64,000 bases of DNA. Source: JANMOK01 sp031415055 (GTDB lineage Bacteria > Pseudomonadota > Alphaproteobacteria > Rhodobacterales > Rhodobacteraceae). Shown here piece after piece: positions 7,079 through 15,332 of this stretch. Position numbers and translations under genes: made by a program. Location of the stretch: NCBI GenBank assembly GCA_031415055.1, contig JANOQZ010000010.1:1-64000 (forward strand), read 5' to 3'. Under the pieces are notes generated by a model. It was given only the letters and a program-made list of their open reading frames with translations. It was not told the DNA's origin and did not search any database. Position 1 is the first letter of the stretch. Every line of letters starts with the position of its first letter.

Positions 7079-8095
7079 ATGATCCACAAGAATTGGAAAG
7101 AACTTATCCGCCCGGCGCAACTGGACGTCAAAACCGGTGCCGACCCTATGCGGTTTGCCACGGCTGTGGCGGAACCATTGGAGCGCGGCTTTGGCCTGAC
7201 GTTGGGCAATGCTATTCGGCGTGTGCTGTTGTCTTCGTTGCAAGGTGCGGCGATTACTTCGGTGCAGATCGACAATGTGCTGCACGAGTTTTCGAGCGTA
7301 GCCGGGGTTCGGGAAGATGTCACTGACATCGTGCTGAACCTCAAAGGCGTTCGCCTGAAGATGGATGTCGACGGGCCGAAACGGGTGTCGATTTCGGCCA
7401 CCGGTCCGGGCATTGTCACTGCAGCGGACATCACCGAGACGGCAGACATTGCGATTTTGAACAAAGATCACGTGATTTGCCATCTTGATGACGGCGCCTC
7501 GCTGTATATGGAAATGACCGTTGCCACTGGCAAAGGTTACGTTGCTGCCGACAAAAATCGCCCGGAAGATGCGCCCATTGGCCTGATTTCGGTCGATGCG
7601 CTGTATTCGCCGGTGACCAAGGTTTCTTACAAGGTCGAGCCGACCCGCGAAGGTCAAGTGCTGGACTATGACAAACTAACGATGTCAGTGGAAACCGACG
7701 GCTCGATCTCGCCCGAAGATGCTGTCGCCTATGCTGCCCGCATCTTGCAGGACCAGCTGTCGGTGTTCGTCAACTTTGAAGAGCCGGAAGCGGCGGGTCG
7801 TTCGGACGCGGATGATGATCTTGAGTTCAACCCTCTGCTGCTGAAGAAAGTCGACGAGCTGGAATTGTCAGTGCGTTCGGCCAACTGCCTGAAGAACGAC
7901 AATATCGTCTATATTGGCGATCTGATCCAGAAAACCGAAGCCGAAATGCTGCGCACGCCGAACTTTGGCCGCAAGTCTTTGAACGAGATCAAGGAGGTGC
8001 TGACCGCGATGGGTCTGCATCTGGGTATGGATATTGTCGATTGGCCGCCAGACAATATCGAAGACCTCGCCAAGAAATTCGAGGATCATTTTTGA
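7079..8095 (+). CDS. rpoA: DNA-directed RNA polymerase subunit alpha
   Basis: The 338-residue alpha subunit initiates RNA polymerase assembly and contacts activators. The N-terminal dimerisation domain (GNAIRRVLLSSL near residue 45) and the C-terminal DNA-binding domain (ELSVRSANCLKNDNI, TPNFGRKSLNEIKE) are intact. I use ATG 7079 (MIHKNWKELIRP) behind GGAGGCAAG; the upstream GTG at 7055 in the same frame lacks family support. Confidence 0.97.
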   Translation: MIHKNWKELIRPAQLDVKTGADPMRFATAVAEPLERGFGLTLGNAIRRVLLSSLQGAAITSVQIDNVLHEFSSVAGVREDVTDIVLNLKGVRLKMDVDGPKRVSISATGPGIVTAADITETADIAILNKDHVICHLDDGASLYMEMTVATGKGYVAADKNRPEDAPIGLISVDALYSPVTKVSYKVEPTREGQVLDYDKLTMSVETDGSISPEDAVAYAARILQDQLSVFVNFEEPEAAGRSDADDDLEFNPLLLKKVDELELSVRSANCLKNDNIVYIGDLIQKTEAEMLRTPNFGRKSLNEIKEVLTAMGLHLGMDIVDWPPDNIEDLAKKFEDHF

Positions 8096-8100
8096 GATTT

Positions 8101-8118
8101 GGGGCGGGCAACCGCCCC
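8101..8118 (+). other. GC-rich hairpin between rpoA and rplQ
   Basis: A perfect 7-bp stem GGGGCGG / CCGCCCC closes a GCAA tetraloop six bases after the rpoA stop. No T-run follows, so it may stabilise or process the transcript rather than end it. Confidence 0.45.
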
Positions 8119-8204
8119 GATACGACCGGGCAATAACGCCCCAAGGTGAGCAGGCCATTCGAGGTTTGCCGGACAAAGTATAAAGCACTGAAAGGACAAA
8201 ACAA

Positions 8205-8630
8205 ATGAACCACGGAGCCGGCTATCGCCGCCTGAATCGCACCCACGAACACCGCAAAGCGATGTTCGCCAACATGGCATGTTCATTGATTGAGCATGAG
8301 CAGATCAAGACCACCCTGCCCAAAGCCAAAGAGATGAAACGCATCATCGACAAGCTGATCACCTTGGGTAAACGCGGCGATTTGCACGCGCGTCGTCAAG
8401 CTGCGTCCGAGATGAAGCAAGACGCCGCAGTGGCGAAATTGTTCGCCGTGATTGGCCCGCGTTACAAGGAACGTTCGGGCGGTTATTCGCGCGTTCTGAA
8501 AGCCGGTTTCCGTTATGGCGACATGGCGCCGATGGCGATTTTGGAATTGGTGGACCGCGATGTTTCCGCCAAAGGCGCGGGCGACAAGGCGCGTGTTGCG
8601 GCTGCAGAGGTTGCCGCTTCGGCGGAGTGA
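8205..8630 (+). CDS. rplQ: 50S ribosomal protein L17
   Basis: A 141-residue L17 with the conserved N-terminus (GYRRLNRTHEHRKAM), the LIEHEQIKTTLPKAKE segment and YKERSGGYSRVLKAGFRYGD. It lies near the exit tunnel of the large subunit. The ATG at 8205 follows GAAAGGAC. It closes the alpha operon, with a terminator 20 nt downstream. Confidence 0.98.
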   Translation: MNHGAGYRRLNRTHEHRKAMFANMACSLIEHEQIKTTLPKAKEMKRIIDKLITLGKRGDLHARRQAASEMKQDAAVAKLFAVIGPRYKERSGGYSRVLKAGFRYGDMAPMAILELVDRDVSAKGAGDKARVAAAEVAASAE

Positions 8631-8651
8631 TTTCTGCTTTATAGGGTAACG

Positions 8652-8681
8652 AAGGGCCGCCTTTGGGTGGCCTTTTTGTTT
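8652..8681 (+). terminator. Rho-independent terminator after rplQ
   Basis: A stem AGGGCCGCC / GGTGGCCTT around a TTTG loop is followed by TTTTGTTTTT. It ends the ribosomal super-operon just before the first 31-bp palindrome. Confidence 0.8.
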
Positions 8682-8712
8682 TTGCCATACAAAAGGTTGG
8701 ATTGTATGGCAA
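8682..8712 (+). promoter_or_regulatory. 31-bp palindrome, copy 1 (operator-like)
   Basis: A perfect inverted repeat TTGCCATACAA / TTGTATGGCAA with a 9-bp spacer. The same arms with the same spacing recur at 8748-8778, 66 bp downstream, while the spacers differ in sequence. This conservation of arms but not spacers is what a dimeric repressor site looks like. Confidence 0.7.
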
Positions 8713-8747
8713 ACGTGATTTGGGAAGCATCTGGCCGCAATTCACGA

Positions 8748-8778
8748 TTGCCATACAAAATAATATATTGTATGGCAA
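8748..8778 (+). promoter_or_regulatory. 31-bp palindrome, copy 2, abutting a start codon
   Basis: The same TTGCCATACAA / TTGTATGGCAA arms around an A/T-only spacer (AATAATATA). It ends four bases before the ATG at 8783, where the ribosome binding site would be. It could act as a DNA operator, as an mRNA hairpin that hides the start, or both. Confidence 0.7.
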
Positions 8779-8782
8779 GCAC

Positions 8783-9808
8783 ATGCAACCGTCGTACCCA
8801 CTGAATCTTCAAACCACCTACCAAGATTTGGTAACCGCCAAACTTGACTTGCGCAGTGCCGAGATTGTAGGTCGCCCGGTCCTGCGGATGCGCAACGGAA
8901 AGGGGTATTGGTATGACCAATACAGGGTCGGCACCGATGTATGCGAACGCTACTTCGCAGAAGACAGCGAGTCGACAAGGGCGCGCCTGAAACTAGCCGA
9001 TCAAATAAAGGGCGATTTAGAGGGTATCAACAAGCGTACATCACAGCTTGTCGCAATTCTGCGCAGCGCCCGTTACCTAACGTTTGACCAACAAACTGGC
9101 AGCCTGCTTTCTGCAATGGCAAGGGCCGGCGTCTTCCGACTTGGCGGCACCATCATTGGCACGCATGCCTTTCGGTTATTTGCCGCAGAACTGGGGCGAC
9201 CTCTTGGTAGCTCGCTTGCCTATGCCACCGATGATATCGATATCGCCAGCTTTGAGAAACTTTCCATCGGTTTGAATGACAGGATCGACCCACCGATGGG
9301 GGCGTTGCTCGGCAATCTGAAATTCGATGCCATCCCCTCGCTTGGCAAGGTCGGGCATTCGTGGCGCTGGAAGCAGTCGGCTGGCACGGGGCTTGTCGAA
9401 TTTCTGACACCTTCATTTGAGGCCGATGAAGGGATTAGGCAGCTTCCTGCTTTGGGCGTTTCCGCACATTCGTTCCATTTTCTCAACTTTTTGATCGCTG
9501 ACCCTATTCCTGCGGTAGGATTGTATCGAAACGGGGTTTTGGTTCAGGTTCCGCGGCCCGAACGATATGCCGTTCACAAGATGATTGTCGCTGGCAGACG
9601 AAAAGACACGATGCGATTGAAGGCGCAAAAAGATATGTTGCAGGCCGAGGCGCTGGTGGAAGTCATGATCGAGGATAGGCCATACGAAATAGAATCGGCG
9701 TTTCGTGACGCTTGGTCGCGTGGGCCAGCTTGGCGGGAATTGTTGGACAAGGCATTGCACCGGTCGAAAATGCTTCGTCAAACAATCGGCGCATTCCGCG
9801 ATGGCTGA
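8783..9808 (+). CDS. GSU2403-type nucleotidyltransferase-fold protein
   Basis: A 341-residue protein resembling the NTP_transf_8 (GSU2403) family. After a charged N-terminal helical region come G-T-H-A (about residues 126-129) and TDDIDI (D150, D151, D153), the two metal-site motifs of the nucleotidyltransferase fold, and a C-terminal helical part with YAVHKMIVAGRRKD. The substrate is not known. I chose ATG 8783; an in-frame start at 8663 would translate through both palindromes and gives no family-like residues. No clear Shine-Dalgarno precedes 8783. The stop overlaps rarA by 8 nt. It looks like an accessory gene inserted between rplQ and rarA. Confidence 0.7.
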   Translation: MQPSYPLNLQTTYQDLVTAKLDLRSAEIVGRPVLRMRNGKGYWYDQYRVGTDVCERYFAEDSESTRARLKLADQIKGDLEGINKRTSQLVAILRSARYLTFDQQTGSLLSAMARAGVFRLGGTIIGTHAFRLFAAELGRPLGSSLAYATDDIDIASFEKLSIGLNDRIDPPMGALLGNLKFDAIPSLGKVGHSWRWKQSAGTGLVEFLTPSFEADEGIRQLPALGVSAHSFHFLNFLIADPIPAVGLYRNGVLVQVPRPERYAVHKMIVAGRRKDTMRLKAQKDMLQAEALVEVMIEDRPYEIESAFRDAWSRGPAWRELLDKALHRSKMLRQTIGAFRDG

Positions 9809-11108
9809 CCTTTTTGATCAAAGCGCCAAGGCTGCTGACAATACTCCGCGTCCGCTGGCCGATCGGTTGCGCCCTGCGAAACTTTCCGATGTCATTGGGC
9901 AGGATCATTTGCTGGGGCCGCAAGCGCCACTAGGGGCGATGTTGGCATCGGGGAACTTGTCCTCGATCATTCTCTGGGGGCCGCCGGGGACGGGAAAGAC
10001 GACGATTGCGCGGTTGCTGGCGCAGGAAACGGACCTAGCATTCGTGCAGATCAGTGCGATTTTTACCGGGGTTCAGGATTTACGGCGCGAGTTTGAATCG
10101 GCCAAGTTGCGTCGGCAAAACGGGCGCGGGACTTTGTTGTTTGTCGATGAAATCCATCGCTTCAACAAAGCCCAACAGGATGGGTTTTTGCCGCATATGG
10201 AGGATGGGACGATCCTGTTGGTGGGTGCCACCACGGAAAATCCGTCGTTTGAGTTGAACGCCGCTTTGTTGAGCCGTGCGCAGGTTTTGGTGCTGCATCG
10301 GTTGGATTTTACGGCGTTGGAAATGCTGATGCAGCGGGCTGAAAAAGATATTGGCAAAGCTCTGCCTACAACGCCCGATGCCCGCGATGCATTGCTGGAA
10401 ATGGCCGATGGCGATGGACGGGCTTTGTTGAATTTGCTGGAGCAGGTTTATGGCTGGAATGCCAAGGAAATAAGCCGCGACGACCTTGGCAAGCGGCTGT
10501 CACGACGCGCTCCGAAGTATGACAAATCCGGCGAGGAGCATTACAACCTGATCAGCGCCCTGCACAAATCGGTGCGCGGGTCGGACCCGGACGCGGCGTT
10601 GTACTGGTTGGCGCGGATGTTGGCGGGTGGCGAAGACCCTCGGTTTCTGGCGCGGCGGGTGACCAGAATGGCGGTCGAGGATATTGGGCTGGCCGATCCT
10701 TTGGCGCAAAGATTGTGTATCGATGCTTGGGAAACTTACGAGCGGTTGGGTTCGCCTGAAGGGGAATTGGCGATTGCGCAGGCGGTGATTTATCTGGCTT
10801 TGGCGCCGAAATCCAACGCGGCTTATGCGGCGTTTGGGGCCGCTCAGAAAGCTGCAAGGGATTATGGATCCGAACCGCCGCCAAAGCATATTTTGAATGC
10901 GCCCACCAAAATGATGAAAGATCAGGGCTATGGCAAGGGCTATGCCTATGACCACGATTTTGAGCATGGGTTTTCCGGGCAGAATTACTTTCCCGACATG
11001 ATGAAACGGGAAGAATATTACCAGCCGGTGGATCGTGGGCAGGAGCGGGAGATGAAAAAGCGGCTTGAGTATTTTGCGGGATTGCGGGCGAAAAGGCGGC
11101 AAAAATGA
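9801..11108 (+). CDS. rarA: Replication-associated recombination protein A (AAA+ ATPase)
   Basis: RarA (MgsA) is a clamp-loader-like AAA+ ATPase that acts at stalled replication forks. The 435-residue protein has Walker A GPPGTGKT at residues 60-67, Walker B LLFVDEIHRF near 115, sensor 1 GATTENPSFELN, and the C-terminal tetramerisation region with HILNAPTKMMKDQGYGKGY. I chose ATG 9801 (MADLFDQ); it overlaps the preceding stop as ATGGCTGA. Confidence 0.95.
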   Translation: MADLFDQSAKAADNTPRPLADRLRPAKLSDVIGQDHLLGPQAPLGAMLASGNLSSIILWGPPGTGKTTIARLLAQETDLAFVQISAIFTGVQDLRREFESAKLRRQNGRGTLLFVDEIHRFNKAQQDGFLPHMEDGTILLVGATTENPSFELNAALLSRAQVLVLHRLDFTALEMLMQRAEKDIGKALPTTPDARDALLEMADGDGRALLNLLEQVYGWNAKEISRDDLGKRLSRRAPKYDKSGEEHYNLISALHKSVRGSDPDAALYWLARMLAGGEDPRFLARRVTRMAVEDIGLADPLAQRLCIDAWETYERLGSPEGELAIAQAVIYLALAPKSNAAYAAFGAAQKAARDYGSEPPPKHILNAPTKMMKDQGYGKGYAYDHDFEHGFSGQNYFPDMMKREEYYQPVDRGQEREMKKRLEYFAGLRAKRRQK

Positions 11109-11116
11109 GCAGGCGC

Positions 11117-11178
11117 GCACGCGTGCCAGAACGTGTAACTAACTGATATTAAATGAGTAAAATTTTCAAATTAACGAG
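11117..11178 (+). repeat. Dispersed intergenic element, copy 1
   Basis: The stretch between rarA and the OsmC gene (11109-11411) has no gene I can support. It begins with GCACGCGTGCCAG-AA-CGTGTAA, then TGATATT, and 50 nt from its first base CAAATTAAC-G-AG. The same blocks with the same spacing occur at 58431-58492. The rest of the gap is AT-rich and holds no clear promoter. Confidence 0.6.
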
Positions 11179-11411
11179 TTGTCAAGGGTTTGGTGCGGGT
11201 AGTTTGGTGCACGCGACCGCGCATTTTTGAGGTTATATTTTTAGCAAGAAACCCCCACCCTAACCCACCACATCGAAGCGGTGGAGGGGATTGCGGCGTC
11301 GTTTGGACTTGCGCACAACTCCAAAAAAGCGGCAAATATCGAGGGAATCGGGGTTGATCTGAAACGTTTCAGGTCGCCTAAAACGCTGGTTTTGGACAGT
11401 TGGAGAACATC

Positions 11412-11834
11412 ATGCGACGGGTTGGAATGGCTATTTGGGAAGGCGATTTGAAACGAGGCAAGGGCGTTGTCTCTTCCGAAAGCGGGGCGTTGAAGAACGT
11501 GCCGTATAATTTCTCCAAACGCTTTGAGCAGGAACCGGGCACCAACCCGGAGGAGTTGATTGGCGCGGCGCATGCGGCGTGTTTCTCGATGGCGTTGAGC
11601 GGTGGCTTGGCGACCAATGGCACGATTGCCAAGGAGATTGAAACCAGTGCAACGGTAACGCTGGAAACCGTAGATGGTGCGGCCACGATTACGCGGATTG
11701 ACTTGCATTGCCATGCCTCAGTCGATGGTATCAGCGACGAAAAATTTGCCGAGATTGCCGAAAACACCAAGAAGACCTGCCCGGTTTCGCGGCTGTTGAA
11801 ATGCGAGATTACGCTGCACGCGCATCTGGTTTGA
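11412..11834 (+). CDS. OsmC family peroxiredoxin
   Basis: A 140-residue OsmC/Ohr-type protein that reduces organic hydroperoxides with two redox cysteines. C57 lies in the GTNPEELIGAAHAACFSMAL motif and C123 in KKTCPVSRLLK, both in the expected positions. The overall sequence is nearer to OsmC than to Ohr. I chose ATG 11412 behind TGGAGA; TTG 11400 is in frame but would overlap that site. Confidence 0.92.
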   Translation: MRRVGMAIWEGDLKRGKGVVSSESGALKNVPYNFSKRFEQEPGTNPEELIGAAHAACFSMALSGGLATNGTIAKEIETSATVTLETVDGAATITRIDLHCHASVDGISDEKFAEIAENTKKTCPVSRLLKCEITLHAHLV

Positions 11835-11892
11835 ATCGTCGCATCTTGGGGTGCTGCTTGACATCAGCCCCTTGCTTCGCCCAATGGGCCGC

Positions 11893-12264
11893 ATGACAAT
11901 TCTTTGGGTGGCAATTGGCGGGGCTATCGGCTCGGCACTGCGCTATTTGACAAGTCTGGCGGCCCTGCGGCTGTTGGGTGCGGGGTTCCCTTGGGGGACG
12001 GCGATTGTGAATGTGGCGGGTTCGTTTGCCATGGGATTGTTGGCGGTTTTGCTGCTGGAAAAGGCCGGGGATGCCCGCCTTTCGCCATTTCTGATGACTG
12101 GAATTCTGGGTGGTTTTACCACGTTTTCGGCCTTCTCGCTGGATACGGTGCGACTGGTGGAAAGCGGGCAACCGGTTAGCGCGGTGTATTACATCGCCGG
12201 ATCGGTTGCGCTTTCCATCGCGGCCTTGATGCTTGGCATGGGCATCGCAAGGTCATGGGCATGA
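11893..12264 (+). CDS. crcB: Fluoride-specific exporter CrcB
   Basis: A 123-residue, four-helix membrane protein of the CrcB/FluC family, a dimeric fluoride channel. GAIGSALRY near residue 8, FPWGTAIVNVAGSF near 33 and GGFTTFSAFSLD near 72 are family hallmarks. An ATG three codons earlier (11884) is also possible. Its stop overlaps the next start as ATGA. I looked for a fluoride riboswitch in the short leader and did not recognise one. Confidence 0.93.
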   Translation: MTILWVAIGGAIGSALRYLTSLAALRLLGAGFPWGTAIVNVAGSFAMGLLAVLLLEKAGDARLSPFLMTGILGGFTTFSAFSLDTVRLVESGQPVSAVYYIAGSVALSIAALMLGMGIARSWA

Positions 12265-13307
12265 GCGGCGTTCAAACATTGACGGTTGGCGAGGACGAAG
12301 GCGAGCAGCGGTTGGACCGTTGGTTGCGGCGGCGGTTCCCGAACCTGAACCAAATCAAGATCGAAAAGATGTGCCGCAAGGGCGAAGTGCGCGTTGATGG
12401 TGGTCGCGTCAAACCGGCGACGCGGCTGGAAGTGGGCAATGCCGTGCGCATTCCGCCGTTGGACGAAGGCGAACCGATGGCATCGGGGCGCAATCCGAAT
12501 GTTATAACGGCGGATGACATCAAGCTGATTCAATCTTGCGTGATCTACAAAGACGAGCATTTGATCGTTTTGAACAAGCCTGCGGGATTGGCCACGCAAG
12601 GCGGTTCGGGGCAGACGCGGCATGTCGATGGGTTGGCGGAAGCGCTGAAGTTTGAGCGTGAGGACAAGCCGAAACTGGTCCATCGACTGGACAAGGATAC
12701 GTCCGGGGTTTTGCTGTTGGCGCGAACGGGTCGGGCTGCGGCGGTGTTGGCCAAGTCGTTCAACCTGCAACAGACGCGGAAGATTTATTGGGCGGTGGTT
12801 GCCGGAGTTCCGGCCCCGAAAAAGGGCACGATCAAGTTTGGCGTGGTGAAAGCGGGCGGTCACGGGCCGCAGGGTGAAGGCGAAAAGATGATCGCGGTGC
12901 ATCCCGATATGATTGAGGCGACTGCGGGGGCGAAGAAGGCCGTCACCGACTATGCGGTGATCGAAGCGGCGGCGAAACGCACGGCTTGGGTGGCACTGGC
13001 CCCTTTGACGGGACGCACGCACCAATTGCGCGTTCATATGGCCGAAATTGGCAATCCGATCATTGGTGACGGCAAATACGGCGGCTCGGGCCAGACCAAC
13101 GAGGGTGATGGCTGGGGGGCGCAATTGGGTGGCGATGTAAGCCGTAAGATGCATTTGCACGCACGGTCGATTTCTCTGCAACACCCGATTACCCGCAAAC
13201 AGATACGCTTTGTTGCGCCTTTGCCGAACCACATGCAAAAGACGTGGGATTTGTTTGGTTGGAGCGTGGGCGATGCGGCAGATGACCCGTTTGCGGATGA
13301 AGAATGA
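12261..13307 (+). CDS. rluC: RluA-family 23S rRNA pseudouridine synthase (RluC-like)
   Basis: A 348-residue protein with an N-terminal S4 RNA-binding domain (about residues 15-75) and a pseudouridine synthase domain. The catalytic aspartate is D144 in HRLDKDTSGVLLLA. The S4 domain and this motif place it in the RluC/RluD group that modifies 23S rRNA; RluC is favoured but the exact target is not certain. ATG 12261 overlaps crcB by ATGA, and its own stop overlaps the ATP12 gene in the same way. Confidence 0.88.
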   Translation: MSGVQTLTVGEDEGEQRLDRWLRRRFPNLNQIKIEKMCRKGEVRVDGGRVKPATRLEVGNAVRIPPLDEGEPMASGRNPNVITADDIKLIQSCVIYKDEHLIVLNKPAGLATQGGSGQTRHVDGLAEALKFEREDKPKLVHRLDKDTSGVLLLARTGRAAAVLAKSFNLQQTRKIYWAVVAGVPAPKKGTIKFGVVKAGGHGPQGEGEKMIAVHPDMIEATAGAKKAVTDYAVIEAAAKRTAWVALAPLTGRTHQLRVHMAEIGNPIIGDGKYGGSGQTNEGDGWGAQLGGDVSRKMHLHARSISLQHPITRKQIRFVAPLPNHMQKTWDLFGWSVGDAADDPFADEE

Positions 13308-14056
13308 GCGCGCCGACGTGGTTTGCCCTTGGGGCGGGGCAAAGCAAGAAACGTTGGTGGAAAGAAGTTTCGGTTCGTCCAGTTGCGACTGGGTTTGAAA
13401 TTTGGCTGGACGCGCGGCAATTGCGCAGCCCGGCCAAGGCGGATTTCGTGGTGCCAACGCGGGCGATGGCAGATGCAATTGCCGAAGAATTTCGCGCTCA
13501 AACCAGCCCGATTGATCCCAATACGATGCCGGTGACGCGGGCGGCGCATGCGGCGATTGATAAGGTGACGCCGCGCATGGCCGAAGTTGTGGCCGAACTT
13601 GCGGGCTATGGCGGCGCGGATTTGTTGTGCTATCGAGCTGGTGCACCAGAGCGCCTGAGGGCGCGTCAGGACGCGGTTTGGCAGCCTTGGCTGGATTGGG
13701 CTGCGGATAGAATTAACGCCCCTCTGGCGGTCTATACGGGCGTTATACACGGGGTTCAGCCGCAGGCGAGCCTAGATCAGTTGACGAATGCGGTTGCCGG
13801 GTTCGATGCCTTTGAATTGACCGCGTTGCACGATCTGGTGGCGATTAGCGGGTCTGTGGTTCTGGGGTTGGCGGTTGCCGACGGTGCCATCGGCCCCGGC
13901 GCGGCCTTCGATCTGTCGCGGATCGACGAAATCTGGCAGGCCGAGATATGGGGCTCTGATTCGGAGGCAGAGGCGGCGGCGACCCTGAAACGTCGCGCCT
14001 ATTTGGATGCATACAATTTTCTGCAGCTGGCGCGAAACCGGCCGAAAGCTGAGTGA
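13304..14056 (+). CDS. ATP12-family F1 ATPase assembly chaperone
   Basis: A 250-residue member of the ATP12 family, found in alphaproteobacteria and mitochondria, which helps assemble the F1 alpha subunit. It shows LDARQLRSPAKADFVVPTRAMADAIAEEF, the MPVTRAAHAAIDKV motif and WLDWA. It is coupled to rluC by a 4-nt overlap, a common arrangement in this order. It marks the end of the crcB-rluC-ATP12 unit; about 190 nt follow before aapJ. Confidence 0.9.
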   Translation: MSAPTWFALGAGQSKKRWWKEVSVRPVATGFEIWLDARQLRSPAKADFVVPTRAMADAIAEEFRAQTSPIDPNTMPVTRAAHAAIDKVTPRMAEVVAELAGYGGADLLCYRAGAPERLRARQDAVWQPWLDWAADRINAPLAVYTGVIHGVQPQASLDQLTNAVAGFDAFELTALHDLVAISGSVVLGLAVADGAIGPGAAFDLSRIDEIWQAEIWGSDSEAEAAATLKRRAYLDAYNFLQLARNRPKAE

Positions 14057-14250
14057 CGGTGCCGATGACAGCGCTGGCATAGCAATTGTACCCGTCTTGT
14101 GTCGGAATCCGGCGGAATCAAACCTTGACCTTTCGCCGCTTCCCGGCTTCAAGTCACTATCGCTGTCTGTAATGGGCGATGCAAAAAGTGATTCCGGCAC
14201 GAAGCCGGGACGCCGCCCGTAATTGGGCGGAGTTTAGGGGAGAAAACTTG

Positions 14251-15270
14251 ATGAAGAAAACGATGTTCCTTGGAACACTGGCGGCGCTTGGCATGACGGC
14301 TGGAATGGCCGCTGCTGGCACGCTGGATGATGTGAAGGCACGCGGGCATTTGCAATGCGGCGTTAACGTTGGTGTTGTCGGCTTTGCCGCACCAGATGCC
14401 AGCGGCGAATGGGATGGCTTTGACATCGCCTATTGCCGGGCGCTGGCGTCAGCGATTTTTGGCGATCCGAAAGCGGTTCAGTTCACGCCGACCACAGGTC
14501 AGACCCGTTTCACGGTGCTCGGGTCGGGCGAGGTCGATATTCTTGCGCGTAACAGCACATGGACCTATAGCCGCGATACCGACCTGAAACTGAACTGGGT
14601 TGGCGTCAACTATTACGACGGCCAGGGCTTCATGGTCCGCAAGGACCTCGGCGTGGCTTCGGCCAAGGAACTTGACGGCGCGACGGTTTGTATCCAGACC
14701 GGCACCACCACAGAGCTCAACCTCGCCGATTTCTTCAAGGAAAACGGCATGGCCTACGAACCGGTTCCGGTTGAAACCGAGGACCAGGCCCTCACTCAGT
14801 TCTTGGCAGGTGCCTGTGACGTCTATACGACCGACGCCTCGGGCCTAGCGGCGGGACGCGCGACCTTTGAGGACGCTGCAGCCTATGTCGTGCTGCCTGA
14901 GATCATCTCAAAAGAGCCGCTCGGGCCATTGGTCCGGCACGGCGATGACCAGTGGGAAGATATCGCAAGCTGGGTGCTTTATGCGCTGATTATCGCGGAA
15001 GAAAAAGGCATCACCTCGGCCAATCTGGACGAAATGGCTAAGGGCGTATCCGACGAAGAAATCAACCGTTTGCTCGGTGCCGGTGAAGACGACATGGGCG
15101 CGATGATGGGTATGCCAAAAAACTGGGCGTACAATGCAATCAAAGCGGGCGGCAACTATGGCGAGCTGTTCGAGCGCCATCTGGGCGAGAAAACAGCCCT
15201 TGGTCTGGCACGCGGTCTGAACGCGTTGTGGACCCAAGGCGGTCTGCAGTACGCACCACCCGTGCGTTGA
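14251..15270 (+). CDS. aapJ: General L-amino acid ABC transporter, substrate-binding protein
   Basis: A 339-residue periplasmic solute-binding protein. A signal peptide (MKKTMFLGTLAALGMTAGMAAA) is followed by the AapJ mature sequence: LDDVKARGHLQCGVN, GFDIAYCRALASAIFGD, and the conserved GVNYYDGQGFMVRK. I chose ATG 14251 behind GGGGAGAAAA. It is the first gene of aapJQMP. A terminator-like hairpin after it would let it be made in excess over the membrane subunits. Confidence 0.95.
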   Translation: MKKTMFLGTLAALGMTAGMAAAGTLDDVKARGHLQCGVNVGVVGFAAPDASGEWDGFDIAYCRALASAIFGDPKAVQFTPTTGQTRFTVLGSGEVDILARNSTWTYSRDTDLKLNWVGVNYYDGQGFMVRKDLGVASAKELDGATVCIQTGTTTELNLADFFKENGMAYEPVPVETEDQALTQFLAGACDVYTTDASGLAAGRATFEDAAAYVVLPEIISKEPLGPLVRHGDDQWEDIASWVLYALIIAEEKGITSANLDEMAKGVSDEEINRLLGAGEDDMGAMMGMPKNWAYNAIKAGGNYGELFERHLGEKTALGLARGLNALWTQGGLQYAPPVR

Positions 15271-15281
15271 TCTGAAATTGG

Positions 15282-15306
15282 AAGGGGTGCCAACCGGCGC
15301 CCCTTT
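15282..15306 (+). terminator. Intra-operon terminator between aapJ and aapQ
   Basis: A 10-bp stem AAGGGGTGCC / GGCGCCCCTT (one G-U pair) with an AACC loop is followed by TTCGCTTTCC. Its position suggests partial termination, leaving aapJ mRNA more abundant than aapQMP. Confidence 0.6.
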
Positions 15307-15332
15307 CGCTTTCCGCCAACAAGCGAGCGCAC

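Noticed and set aside
8663..8782. 40-residue N-terminal extension of the nucleotidyltransferase gene
   Set aside because: It would translate the rplQ terminator and both palindromes, and the residues match no family.
11835..11892. Fluoride riboswitch before crcB
   Set aside because: The leader is only about 60 nt and I do not see the conserved riboswitch core.
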